Shown here: positions 48,196-57,772 of the stretch, in pieces
Layout: each line of letters begins with the position of its first letter
Position numbering within the stretch: the first letter of the stretch is position 1
Source: Xestospongia muta
Taxonomy: Eukaryota > Porifera > Demospongiae > Haplosclerida > Petrosiidae
Direction of reading: 5' to 3'
Length of the DNA stretch: 64,000 bases
Assembly: GCA_963693285.1 (NCBI GenBank)
Contig: OY848917.1
Span: forward strand, 34,297,245 to 34,361,244
Program-made: the position numbers and the translations under genes
Notes under the pieces: generated by a model
The model's database searches: none
What the model was told of the DNA's origin: nothing
The model's input: the letters and a program-made list of their open reading frames with translations, nothing else

Positions 48196-48495
48196 CTCTC
48201 AAACAGCAATATGACAAATAGCACAAAAAGGATGAAATTCCATACATCAATTAACAATAGGCACTTCTTCTACCTATCATTTGGTATTAGTACCATAATT
48301 GAATTTAGAAAACTGGCAAAGTAATGGCTTTAAATGATGAGTAAGGGATGCAAAATTTCAAAACTTTACACATAACATAGAAGCCATTAAACGTTTATGT
48401 GCCAAATTGTTTGTCACATAATAATTATCTTGAGGTAGTGTATATATTCACCAATTTTTGTAACCCTATCCTCTTTTTAAATTCTCCCATGCCTG

Positions 48496-48785
48496 AATAG
48501 ATTTGAAAATTAAAATACAAGAGGATATCAATTCTATTACTACAATAGAGTTCAAGTTAATAACCTAAAGTTAAGAATTTTGTATTGTAATGAGCTCCTC
48601 CTGGTCTGCCATGATGACAAAGTTCAAAAGAATATGATGAGCTCATAGGTAATTTCTTTTGTGATAGTCCTCTAGTATCACTTAAAATTTTTTCCAAGAA
48701 TAAACCAATTGTCAGATAAATTATCTGATTGGTTGATGGCATTGAAACTTTTTCGCATCTCTTTCCAGTGCTTGGCAACACATGG
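48496..48785 (-). repeat. Dispersed repeat R2, copy 2, with extended frame
   Basis: In this copy the minus-strand frame is open from 48781 to 48557: TGKRCEKVSMPSTNQIIYLT, IGLFLEKILSDTRGLSQKKL, ending CHHGRPGGAHYNTKFLTLGY. No family can be given, but the repeated occurrence argues for a transposon origin. Confidence 0.65.
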
Positions 48786-48796
48786 TTACATTATTT

Positions 48797-48899
48797 TTAA
48801 CCTCGCTGTGCGTGGGCGCATAGCGAGGGTACTGTAGTCTGTTTGTGTGTGTTTGTGTGTGTGTGTAGAAACTACAGCGAGGTTCGGCACTTTAGTGCC
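48797..48899. repeat. Hairpin pair and GT microsatellite
   Basis: TTAACCTCGCTGTGCGTGGG folds with GCATAGCGAGG to give a CCTCGCT/AGCGAGG stem. A GT-rich run follows (48840-48866), then CTACAGCGAGGTTCG and the perfect palindrome GGCACTTTAGTGCC (48886-48899). The shared AGCGAGG word at both ends suggests a small foldback element. Confidence 0.6.
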
Positions 48900-49109
48900 T
48901 TTCATTAAGTCCATGATTTGAAACTTTTGAGTCAAGTATATGAACAAATATTCTGACTGAGTTGATTGTGTTTTGTTTTTAACACATGACCAACTGCTTC
49001 AGCTGGTATACCACAAATAGTGTCTGCTTTTGGATATATGTTATGTTTCCAGGTTACATTCTTTGGTTTAGGCACTAGTTTTTGGCTCCTACACCTGCAT
49101 TTGGTGTAT

Positions 49110-49625
49110 AATGTCCTTTTATGTTGTAGATTATACTTTGTGGACCTAAAGTAACAGGAAGTGAGATTACTTTTGCCACCACCTCTGGGCTTTTGTCTCC
49201 TCAGTACCTAGAAGAATACAGATATTGTCACAGATATATACTTAGAGCCAGAGCAACAGTAATATATCAGCATACTAATTGTCGTACTTGATTTGTACCT
49301 GTACATAAGGTTTAGTCTGCCCTTCCTTCTTCCACTATTTTCCTCTTTCTGAACTCTTTGCAAATGGAATATATATATATATATATACATATGTACAATG
49401 GTGACAAATACCCATGACTATGCTTACTGTCACCTGCTAACTGGACTTACTCTCTTGCTTATCCTCCTATGCCACTCCCCAAGCCTGAATAGATTTGAAA
49501 CTTACACTTTTCAGGTAAAGATAAATCATTGTCAGTAGGTGTTAGTATAATAACAGTTTGTAATTCATCAGAAGAAAAAAAAATCATATAACGGTTGTGA
49601 TTCTTTGGCAGCAATAACTAACATT
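49110..49625 (-). repeat. Dispersed repeat R1, copy 2
   Basis: This is the counterpart of 46850-47400. The exon-like block reads SSDELQTVIILTPTDNDLSL and PEKC before a GTAAGT donor near 49500. Another block near 49210-49340 ends at a splice-like GTATAT, and a third (SCYFRSTKYNLQHKRTLYTK, 49140-49090) is basic and cysteine-rich. TATATA microsatellite sequence lies at 49371-49387. Confidence 0.75.
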
Positions 49626-50121
49626 ACTTATGTGTAGTACAGGCCAAGAAATACCCACCTGCTTCACTGGAATCTTGTAGGGCTTTGCAGGCCTCACGTG
49701 TTAAATTCCAGGTGTGGCAGTGCTTGCTACCTACCATTATCGGAATATGTGCCACCTGGAATGCCAATATGTTGACCCGCCTTTCTTCTTCCCGTCCATC
49801 TGTGTAATAAGCTGTGAGCATTACTTCCATAGCTAATGAGAGCCTCATCAGGGTACAGGGGCACGATTTTGCTGACAGGGTATGTTGCATATGTGGGGCT
49901 GCCCAAGTTGACATTGTAAAACTGTATCTCGATCTTGATTGATTTACGCATGCGGTCTAGCTCCGTCTGGTCCCGGTCGTCTTTAATGATGTGGAAGAGA
50001 TCTGTTAGGATCTGTGGTATGCCTTCATCAATCAGGCCGTTTGAAAGCTTTTATGTTGTGACCTACAAGTCCTGGTTAAATTAGTATTGTTGACCTCACC
50101 TATCAGCGCTTTTTTGGCCAT
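49624..50121 (-). pseudogene. RNA polymerase second-largest-subunit-like N-terminus, copy A (broken)
   Basis: The minus strand has ATG at 50119-50121 (MAKKALIGEVNN), a deletion and frameshift, then LIDEGIPQILTDLFHIIKDD, a block reading IKIEIQFYNVNLGSPTYATY, and ALISYGSNA after a deletion. It then reads DGREEERRVNILAFQVAHIP, IMVGSKHCHTWNLTREACKA and finally GGYFLA. The order (an FN-V...PT block, YP-x-x-A, a bipartite I-P-I-M-x-x-S-x-x-C, then the GGYF end) is that of the N-terminal (protrusion) part of Rpb2-type subunits of multisubunit RNA polymerases. It is shorter and more damaged than copy B. Confidence 0.65.
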
Positions 50122-50310
50122 GACGTATTGTTAACTTGAGGTGTCTCTTCCTGTAAATAGGCGAGTCACTCTTCTTTGCAATAAATGAATGTTTTTTACA
50201 AGTTACTCTCAGGGTGCTCAGGATAACTTGGCTGGTATGGGGGACCTTAGCCTAGCCCAGATAAAAAAACCTGGCTGAGATTGCTCAGAAGTACTTCTAT
50301 TATGGGGTGA
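50122..50310. other. Junction segment shared with 56870-56990
   Basis: This segment lies between the polymerase-like and piggyBac parts. The plus strand reads SQGAQDNLAGMGDLSLAQIK and NLAEIAQKYFYYGVNN without a stop, in both copies. It may be a fragment of a plus-strand protein of the same origin as the polymerase-like one. Alternatively it is chance. Confidence 0.45.
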
Positions 50311-51100
50311 ATAATTATGCTAACTTGTCATACCCATCTTTACCACGTGGAATGACATTATTGTTGTCAGTGAAGTGAAGATATCGTTTGAGTTCAATAA
50401 ATCTATGACAAGCTATTCGTGAGGCAATGGGAAAGCAGTGAAAAAGTGGTATGGTAGACCAATTATCATACAAGCCTGATCTTCTACTTAATCCCATCAT
50501 AATGGTAAAGCCAATAAATGCTTTTATTTCGTCTTCATTTGTTTCCCATTGCTTTGGATTACTTCCATCTGTACTTTCTACAATGTGAGATATCAGTTCA
50601 TGTGGAAAGAATTTGAGAAAAGGATTGTCATCATCTGATATTGGTATGGTTGGTCCTACAATATTAGTAAAAGGATTTTCTTGAACTTCACTTGGTACAC
50701 TTGTCCAAAGTCTCGATTCATGACAACTACTACCATCTCTATGTTGTCTTCTACCACCACGTCCATGTTGTCTGCTAACATGTCCTCTAACCACACGTCC
50801 TCTACTAGCACATCGTCTACTATGTTGTGTACAGCTTTCACTCAGGCTTCCTTGCTCATTACTCTCTTCTTCATCACTTGGTTTAGCGTCCTGTACCAAA
50901 AATTTAATTGTTACTAATAGTAAGCTACTATAGTTTGATATTTTACTATCACTTAAACCATGAGTCCTTATTTCATTATCATCATCATTACTACTGTTTA
51001 AACCAAAATCTTCATCACTTCCTTCAAAGAAGAAGTCAAAATCCTCATCCTCTATTTGTTGGATGACTTCCTCAAAGTTTATTCTCTTTGCACTACTCAT
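50300..51100 (-). pseudogene. piggyBac transposase N-terminal half, copy A
   Basis: This is an uninterrupted 261-codon minus-strand frame from ATG at 51098-51100 (MSSAKRINFEEVIQQIEDED). It has an acidic N-terminus, an Arg/Gly/His-rich stretch (RRCASRGRVVRGHVSRQHGR), the piggyBac N-terminal domain NPFLKFFPHELISHIVEST, and DEIKAFIGFTIMMGLSRRSG, WSTIPLFHCF and KRYLHFTDNNNVIPRGKDGY. It breaks off before the first catalytic Asp. The end of the element lies 250 bp upstream at 51351, followed by TTAA at 51352-51355. The inward end sequence is CCCTTTACTGACCAATACGC. Confidence 0.9.
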
Positions 51101-51355
51101 GTTACAAGTTCAGCTGAATATTATAATTTTGTTTATCAGGTTATAATATTTTTTTTCAAAATAACAAATGAATAATAATAATAGTATACGGTAATATATT
51201 TAAATGGAGATAAATGGTTTGCTGAAAAGGTAAACGCGAAATGAGCTAAAGAAAAAAAAAAGGTGAGCAAACACAATTGGCACCATATGGAGCATTGGTC
51301 GTTTGAGAAAAGTAAATATTTGCACTATATGGCGTATTGGTCAGTAAAGGGTTAA
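51101..51355. mobile_element. piggyBac terminal region and TTAA target, copy A
   Basis: This is the untranslated leader and terminal repeat of the 50.3-51.1 kb transposase gene. The end GGTCAGTAAAGGG at 51351 abuts TTAA. A degenerate form of the GCGCCATATGGCGC palindrome of copy B is visible as ACCATATGGAGC (about 51280) and CTATATGGCG (51325). Confidence 0.78.
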
Positions 51356-52085
51356 ACATTCTCAACAACATTCTTGAAGAAATTTGTCAATTTGATAAGT
51401 CTATTTCGAAGCATTTTTTGTCACGCAGTCTGTGATATGATGACAAATAACAGTTTGACTTCTGATAAAATAATAGACAATGTACACCAAAGGAAGGTGG
51501 ATCAATGGCATTCAACTCCTGAAAGCTAGACAGCACTGGATGTACATTGTTACCAACTCTGAGTTCAGATACACCATTATGCTGAATGACCGAGATTTTG
51601 GGTCAATTGAGAAGGTGAATCTGAAAACCAAGTATGTGCTTGTATCAGAAGATTGGTATACCAAGTACAGAAAGCAAGAAGAAAGAATCCCTTTGAAGTT
51701 ATAAAGATGACTGAGAAAGATTTTGTATCAATTAATAATATTAAAAAGGAGATTGTACCCTATCGGAAAGTCAATACTGACAAAGAAAAAGTTAATTAGC
51801 TAAATATTCGTTGGCTAAGGTTAAATAGAGACATCCCCTTTCAAATCCTGTACACCATAGCCATAATAGTCTAGAACCTTGGAAAAAGAAAAGGTCAGCC
51901 ATCAGATATTGGTAAAGTATCCCTAGTTTCAACTATATAGTGGTCTCCGTCCCATAAATGTAAAAAATTTGCATTGATGAAATTCATACCTCCCGTTCAC
52001 CATGCATTCTACAGTCAACTTCAGTCCATTGTTCAACATGTCCACACAGAGAGTGAAGATGATGATTATGATGAAGAGTAAAAGT
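51356..52085 (+). pseudogene. Decayed plus-strand coding fragment, unknown family
   Basis: A frame from 51480 reads GRWINGIQLLKARQHWMYIV and NSEFRYTIMLNDRDF. It continues after small gaps as DFVSINNIKKEIVPYRKVNT, a stop, LNIRWLRLNRDIPFQILYT and IPPVHHAFYSQLQSIVQHVH with an acidic end SEDDDYDEE. At least three stops interrupt it. The pattern resembles recurrent transposon-associated proteins of marine invertebrates, but I cannot assign a family. Confidence 0.45.
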
Positions 52086-52226
52086 ATGTGCTGTTTTCAT
52101 AGATTAAAAATCGATTGACACACTGGTACTCTTCTCTATTTGTCAGTTTGTCTAGGAACTCATCACACTAGTTTGACCAAAAAGCAGGCAATGTTGATGT
52201 TACGGTTTTGCTCTCCACAGGCATCA

Positions 52227-52658
52227 CTATATACAATTAAGTGATTTGCTATTGTTTCCCGCTCTTTCATAAACTTCAATAAGCATGAACCAATCTCTTG
52301 GGATCTTCTGGATGCAACAGACTCTGGCCACATAAACAACAATCATGAATCCCAAAGTTGTACGTCCACATTTGCCTTTTGTAGAATACAATATTTGTAG
52401 CAATTTTTGGTGTGGGTAGGGACTGTTAAAGATCAAAGGTGAATACATCTACATGTTGTGATGACTGACTTAAAGCTGCATCTTCTTTCAATTGCTGATA
52501 GGGTCTTGTATACATAATAAAGATTATTCTAGAAAAATCCTATGCAAAACATGGATAGTCTAGGATAATTAGCACCTAATAAATGGACATAAATGTCATT
52601 ATCACATTAAAAGTATGCAACGTTGTTCTCCTTTATAGACAACAATGGAGGGATGAGC
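52227..52658 (-). other. Intron-like and unassigned sequence downstream of the pogo-type fragment
   Basis: A minus-strand open frame (52448-52227) contains [20 protein letters not shown] in an alternative frame, a cysteine pair of unknown meaning. Nothing here matches a pogo catalytic segment. Confidence 0.35.
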
Positions 52659-52910
52659 TTACCTGTATATAGCAAATATACACATTTGCACTCTAATGTT
52701 TTCTTTACCTGAACCTCCCAGCAAAGCCTGTTGAGACGTTTGACCATGTTTACTTAAAATTGTTTTGGTTTCCAAATTAAAGGGAAACCAGATTCGTCCA
52801 AATTGAATATTTGACTTTGTTTGTCTACTAAATTTAAACCTATTAATCACTGGCTGGAACCAGTGATTTACATTATCCTTCTTCATTGCTTTCGCTTTCA
52901 CCATTCGCAA
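52659..52910 (-). pseudogene. Pogo/CENP-B-type transposase fragment
   Basis: The minus strand reads VKAKAMKKDNVNHWFQPVIN, then FGRIWFPFNLETKTILSKHG and LLGGSGKENIRVQMC. Compared with pogo/Tigger DDE_1 proteins this corresponds to N-x-D-E-T-G-F...K-x-L-x-x-x-G and the S-G-x-x-E-N-I-T-V strand. The catalytic D-E position is changed to GRIWF, so it is inactive. A GTAAGC donor-like site follows the last codon at about 52658. Confidence 0.65.
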
Positions 52911-52929
52911 GTTTTGTGGTTTACGTTTA

Positions 52930-53219
52930 CTAAGCTGAGGGTGTCATCTCCATAGTGACAGCCCTTTTCTTCTCAGCAATCGTCTTCTCTGCAAACTTGT
53001 TCGTTCCATCAATCAACATTTGGAAGATTGCTTCATCAAAGAAAAGGCTGAAGAAGTCAAGTGAAGATGAGTTGGCTGTCAAGGTTGTCCTTAGCCCTGG
53101 CTGTTGGGTGAATGGTGTTGACAGTGGTGGTGTGTCCAATGCAATATCATGTATGGGTGTCCAGTTGTTGTCGATGTTGTTGTTGTCTTTCGCTCCACCA
53201 CCACGACCTTTACCACATC
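52930..53219 (-). pseudogene. piggyBac transposase, third copy, exon 5 (truncated)
   Basis: After an acceptor (AATACAG) the minus strand reads CGKGRGGGAKDNNNIDNNWT, PLSTPFTQQPGLRTTLTANS and LDFFSLFFDEAIFQMLIDGT with NKFAEKTIAEKKRAV, then a stop at 52930. This is the start of the piggyBac N-terminal domain (L-D-F-F-x-L-F-F-D-E...T-N-K-F-A). It is cut off before the W-x-x-W region by pogo-type sequence. Confidence 0.88.
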
Positions 53220-53381
53220 CTGTATTATGTATAAGTCGTAAGCATTAGTTATATGTATTAGTCATAAGCATTAGTCATACGTATTAGTCGTAGTTATACA
53301 ACTAATACATATGTATGACCAAGCATTATTTATATTATTGTAAAATTACTTTTACTATTGTTCTGTGTTTTTTTTACTTAC

Positions 53382-53952
53382 TATCAAGGTCAGAGTTATA
53401 GACCTGACCACCACCACCGCTTGTTGAATATCCTTGATCACGGAGATCATTTTCATCCTCACTTTCACTTTCACTTTCATCTGTTGAAACAATGATTATA
53501 CTGAAATTTTAATACTTACTTACCTTCATCAAATATGTCAGAAAAGTCTAATATTTCGTCTTTGCTATCAATTATCTGCTCATGTTTTGATTAATAGGTT
53601 CTAGTTCGTCTGTCCACTTGAATATAGTAAGTATAATCATATCATTTTTATGTTTACCTTTTCACGGTGGTGATGTTAGGTAAATAGTTAGATGTCGTAT
53701 CGTTGTTTAAAGTATCCTCTTCTTGAAATGATGGTAAGGAGAGACCATGCTCATCTTCAACATCATCACTTAGAAGAATAGCAATTTTTTAATGTATGTC
53801 CATTTTTTAAAAATCTTACTGAGTTCTTCAACATCACTATTAAATCCAAGTTCATCATCACTCCCAGGTTCAAAATGTTTCATGATATAGTCATCATCAT
53901 CATCACATATTACCATACTTAGTACCTCATCTCTAGTGTATCTCTCAGCCAT
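53382..53952 (-). CDS. piggyBac transposase, third copy, exons 1-4 (acidic N-terminus)
   Basis: Exon 1 (53820-53952) starts MAERYTRDEVLSMVICDDDD and has PGSDDELGFNSD, with a GTAAGA donor. Exon 2 (53658-53768) reads SDDVEDEHGLSLPSFQEEDT. Exon 3 (53524-53616) reads DSKDEILDFSDIFDE after an internal frameshift. Exon 4 (53382-53480) reads DESESESEDENDLRDQGYST and leads to exon 5 at 53219. The donors are GTAAAC, GTAAGT and GTAAGT. The exon 1 to exon 2 phase does not match in the best frames, so the gene is broken although its exon layout is preserved. It shows that these piggyBac genes carry several small N-terminal introns. Confidence 0.7.
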
Positions 53953-54489
53953 TTCTATTTATGAATTTAATTATTTTTATGAAATTATCTTATGACTATG
54001 TCTTTGTGTGGTGAATAGTAATTATCTTATCAGTGTGTTTTTGTGTTCTGAATGCTTATGTAAACACTTTAAACATTTTACCTCTATTGTGTGGATGAGT
54101 TCAAAATGGAGTAGAGTAGATTTGGAACAGAGTAGAAGTTACAAAATTTCTCCACAGTACTAAAGAACTATAAAATCCACAGGCCAAGCTTATCACAGGT
54201 GCTTCTACAACATAACTTCAACACAGATGTCGAAAGAAGCGCGTTAGAAATGAAGTGTCTCTATGCCGTAATATTACGTCTACCGTATTACGCGTTTCTA
54301 ATAGCATAGTCATTGGAGCTGGTTGCATACAGTATGTTTGACTGCATTCTTTGATGAATGCTGTTGTTCGGTTGCTCAGTGATGCCATTCTTTACCTTCA
54401 ACAATGAAGACACAGTGGAAGAATGAAGCTTGTTCTCTTGCTTTGTTTAAATGTTATTTACAGATGAAAATACTTGTTCTACATCTGCA
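53953..54489. other. Non-coding stretch with a palindrome-rich patch
   Basis: Around 54265-54290 GCCGTAATATTACGTC and ACCGTATTACGCG give several overlapping inverted words (CGTAATATTACG is a perfect palindrome). This might be the subterminal part of the piggyBac element that starts at 53952, but no TTAA-flanked CCC end was found. Confidence 0.4.
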
Positions 54490-55300
54490 TTAGAACAAGA
54501 AGGGCTTGCATGTACCTACACAATAGTGGAAATTGTGGTGTTCCAAGCCCATCCTTAACTTTGTCGAGAGACCCCAGAATTCTTCTGGTCCCATATCTGT
54601 CTTGTCAAAGGGAAGACAGATTAATGAAAGTCTACGCCACTCTGAGTCAAGCTGTTGAAATTCTGCTTCAGCTACTACATTTGGGAACCTTGAAGCCAAT
54701 GGAACCAGAGATGGAAACTCAGAACATGAAGACTGGGGATCTAGAACTCGCAACATTTTCATTGTAGGATCTCCTAATGGGAATCGTTTTTTAATTTGCA
54801 TTGCAGCTTCAATGTAAAATCCTTAGACACACTTCAAGAAGTGAGCAATTTCTGGAAAATCTGGATGGCATAGATCAAACAAGCATGTACATGGGTGCTC
54901 ATGTTTCACTGCATGTACATGGGTGCTCATGTTTCACTGTGTCTAGCTTAAAATATCTACAAAGAGCAAAGTAGAGTTCCACATATCACCAACTAGCCTC
55001 TGACATAAAACAACTAAGAAATTCTTTGTAAACACTAGCTATTTTTGAGTATACACAATGAATGCTTGCTGTTGAACATTGAAACATTGTAGTGAGGTCG
55101 GTGAACTTGGCTACGACGAAATTCAGGAAGTGAAAGTAGAGCTTCCAAACTAGCATGTGGTCTTGTTGAGATACAGCCTGGAAGTACAAAATCAATGCAT
55201 CCCATTGTTCCAGTACTCTTGACACACATGAATGAAGAGAAAGCCATCGTGTTTGTGATGGCCTCAAGATTTTTTGTGGCTCAATATCAATGAAATGCTG
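54490..55300 (-). pseudogene. hAT transposase, C-terminal half, broken
   Basis: The minus strand reads RPSQTRWLSLHSCVSRVLEQ with WDALILYFQAVSQQD (55267-55150), YSKIASVYKEFLSCF, then further on IKKRFPLGDPTMKMLRVLDP, VPLASRFPNVVAEAEFQQLD and EWRRLSL. The K-P-x-x-T-R-W-L-S and L-D-P...A-x-R-F-P segments are typical of DUF4371-type hAT proteins. There is a gap with stops between 54802 and 54985, which includes a 30-bp tandem duplication (TGTACATGGGTGCTCATG twice). Confidence 0.8.
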
Positions 55301-55344
55301 GACTACGGCATACTGAGGCTGTCAATTTTATAACTGAAATAAAT

Positions 55345-55420
55345 TAAAGTTAATAACCTAAAGTCAAGAACTTTGTTTTGTAACAAGCTCCTCCTGGTCT
55401 GCCATGATGGCAAGCTTCCA
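55345..55420. repeat. Dispersed repeat R2, copy 4
   Basis: The segment GTTAATAACCTAAAGTCAAG through CTCCTGGTCTGCCATGATGG matches 47830-47910 and 48555-48620. Confidence 0.8.
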
Positions 55421-55500
55421 TGACATCCTAGGACGGCATTGGTTGTTCCACAAAAACGTGTACACGTGTCTTTAGACGTCAACGGGCTATAAAGGGTTAA
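55421..55500. mobile_element. Solo piggyBac-type end with TTAA
   Basis: The sequence ends GGGCTATAAAGGG followed by TTAA at 55497-55500. Just inside is the palindrome ACGTGTACACGT. The inward reading CCCTTTATAGCCCGTTGACG resembles the ends at 45054, 51351 and 57982 in its first seven bases and in having a subterminal palindrome. No matching left end was found. Confidence 0.65.
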
Positions 55501-56205
55501 TTTATCTGATAATTTTTATCCTTGAAAAAAATTTAAAAGAAATGCGTGTATTGTCGCGTTATGTTTAGGCGATTGACAGGTGTTAGTACATTGTTATTAC
55601 AAGCGAAAGCTCATGTTCTTTGCAGTCTCTACCAGTGCTACTCAGTTCCACTTACCTGTTTTTTTCTACTATTTGTCTTGGTATTAGACCAGTGCTACTG
55701 TGCCTACTCATTTTTCCTATTGCTCACCTGTCTCACTATTGCTCTAGTGACCTTGGACCAGTACTTCTCAGCGCTATTTTGCTGTTTACATTTATTTTCT
55801 CTCTTGACAGAATTTTAGTACTTCGTACGACTTCACAAGTGACCAAAGTTAATGGTAGATATGAAACTAATGTAAGGAAAAACATTATAAGTATTTAAAA
55901 TGCATATATGCAGGATTCTCGTAATGGCCAGGCAATATTCCAGAGATCAGGTGATTTGAGTTTTTAGATCTTCCTGCGGGGACAATCGCTCTGATTCCTT
56001 TGGGAAGACGCCCCTCCCTCCACGCCACATGGACTGGGCACTACCTCTACTACATGGGCTTTGCCTTTGATGATGAAAAATCATTACTGGTGAAAGCATT
56101 TGCCAGCAGAAATGCCAGCATGATACACAAAAGAATTTAAGTATTATGGGGAAATTCATGATATACACATTACATGAACAAACATGATTACCATGTTTCA
56201 TGGCT
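55501..56205. other. No gene; one short piggyBac-like start
   Basis: At 55926 the plus strand reads MARQYSRDQVI before a stop. This resembles the MAERYTRDEVL start of the piggyBac gene at 53952 but is only 11 codons long. The open frames at 55546-55898 are leucine/cysteine-rich by base composition and are not convincing. Confidence 0.4.
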
Positions 56206-56860
56206 TCATTGGTCTAGCCCTTTGCCCAGTATGAGTGCATAATCTTTTATGGGTATCTCTTTCTGGAGCCATTCTATCACCCATTCACCACTTTTGGGCA
56301 AAATATTCACCTGCTTCACTGAATCTTCTTGTAGGGCTTTGCAGGCCTCATGTGTTAATTTCCAGGTGTGGCAGCACTTGCTCCCTACCATTATCGGAAT
56401 ATGTGCCACCTGGAAAGCCGGTATGTTGACCCCTCTTTCTTCTTCCCGTCCATCTGTGTAATAAGCTTTGAGCATTACTTCCATAGCTAATGAGAGGGGT
56501 GCTGTGTAAGTACACCCTGAGAGCTGGGCCTTGTTAGGGTACAGAGGCATGATTTTGCCGACAGGGTATGTTGTGTATGTGGGGCTGCCCACATTGACAT
56601 TGTAAAACTGTATCTCGATCTTGATTGATTTACGCATGCGGTCTAACTCCATCTGGTCCCGGTTGTCCTTAATGACATTGTTAATGTGGAAGAGATCTGT
56701 TAGGATCTGTGGTATGCCTTCATGAATCAGGCCGTTTGAAAGCTTTTATGTTGTGACCTACAAGTCCTTCATGCAACACCACCGCCACGACTACCTGCAT
56801 CATGTCATCCTCCATTAAATCAGTATTGTTGACCTCGCTTATCGGTGCCTTTTTGGCCAT
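56206..56860 (-). pseudogene. RNA polymerase second-largest-subunit-like N-terminus, copy B
   Basis: The minus strand has ATG at 56858-56860 (MAKKAPISEVNN), then LHEGLVGHNIKAFKRP, a one-step frameshift near 56735, and LIHEGIPQILTDLFHINNVI. An open frame of 148 codons or more follows: IKIEIQFYNVNVGSPTYTTY, PLYPNKAQLSGCTYTAPLSL, DGREEERGVNIPAFQVAHIP, IMVGSKCCHTWKLTHEACKA and SGEWVIEW. The order G-L-V-x-x-x-I-x-x-F, F-x-x-V-x-x-x-x-P-T, Y-P-N-x-A-x-L-x-x-x-x-Y-x-A-P-L, I-P-I-M-x-x-S, x-E-W-V-I is that of the Rpb2 protrusion domain. The lobe, fork and active-site regions are absent. The sequence style is unlike a host Rpb2 and closer to large-DNA-virus or plasmid enzymes, which I infer and have not tested. 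Confidence 0.72.
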
Positions 56861-56999
56861 GATGTATTTCCTACAAGTTACTCTCAGGGTGCTTGGGATA
56901 ACTTGGCTAGTATGGGGGATCTTAGCCTAGCCCAGATGAAAAACCTGGCTGAGATTGCTCAGAAGTACTTCTATTATGGGGTGAATAATTATGTACACA
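56861..56999. other. Junction segment shared with 50200-50310
   Basis: The plus strand reads GDLSLAQMKNLAEIAQKYFY and YGVNN, as in the other copy. It lies between the polymerase-like start and the piggyBac reading frame, in the same orientation and order in both copies. Confidence 0.5.
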
Positions 57000-57772
57000 T
57001 GTCTGTTGTACAGCTGTCAAAACAGGTCGGATTTTTGCTAACTTGTCATACCCATCTTTACCACATGAAATGACATTATTGTTGTCAGTGAAGTGAAGAT
57101 ATCGTTTGAGTTCAATAAATCTATGACAAGCTATTCATGAGGCAATGGGAAAGCAGTGAAAAAGTGGTATGGTAGACCAATTATCATACAAGCCTGATCT
57201 TTTACTTAGTCCCATTGCTTTGGATTACTCCCATCTGTACTTTTTAAGCACTCCTTAGCATACTTGTTGGTTTCATTGACAATGTGAGATATCAGTTCAT
57301 GTGGGAAGAATTTGAGAAAAAGATTGTCATCATCTGATATTAGTATGGTTGGTCCTACATTATTAGTAAAAGGATGTTCTTGAACTTCACTTGGTACACT
57401 CGTCCAAAGTCTCGATTCATCACAACTACTACCATCTCTATGTTGTGTATGGCTTTCACTTACAATATCAGTGCAACTCATGCTACTTCCTTGCTCATTA
57501 CTCTCTTTTTCATCACTTGGTTTAGCGTCCTGTACCAAAAATTTAATTGTTACTAATATTAAGCTACTATAGTTTGATATTTTACTATCACTTACACCAT
57601 GAGTCCTTATTTCATTATCAGTATTATCATGTGTATCACCATAGTGATTATTACCAATATCAACATCATTATCGTCATCATCACTACTACTGTTTTCAAA
57701 GATGTAGTCAAAATCCTCACCCCCTACTTGTTGGATGACTTCCTCAATGCTTATTCTCTTTGCACTACTCAT
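57000..57772 (-). pseudogene. piggyBac transposase N-terminal half, copy B
   Basis: The gene has ATG at 57770-57772 (MSSAKRISIEEVIQQVGGED) and is open for 188 codons to 57206, including NLFLKFFPHELISHIVNETN and KYAKECLKSTDGSNPKQW. The rest (LSKRSGLYDNWSTIPLFHCF, KRYLHFTDNNNVI, KIRPVLTAVQQT) continues in another frame to about 57000. Relative to copy A, the Arg/Gly/His-rich insert is absent and the NETNKYAKECLK helix is present. Both copies end at the same HNYSPHNR point, so they descend from one already chimeric ancestor. Confidence 0.88.

Noticed and set aside
50885..50960. A small intron in the piggyBac N-terminal gene (GTAAAATATC to TTGGTACAG)
   Set aside because: Removing it would put the downstream part out of frame, while reading through keeps both copies in frame.
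55546..55898. Leu/Cys/Phe-rich plus-strand frames resembling membrane proteins
   Set aside because: They come from a pyrimidine-rich stretch open in two overlapping frames, with no signal peptide pattern, neighbour or repeat support.
56214..56235. CCCTTTGCCCAGTATGAG as the missing left end of the piggyBac/polymerase chimera
   Set aside because: It is preceded by CTAG and not TTAA, and the match to the known ends stops after about eight bases.
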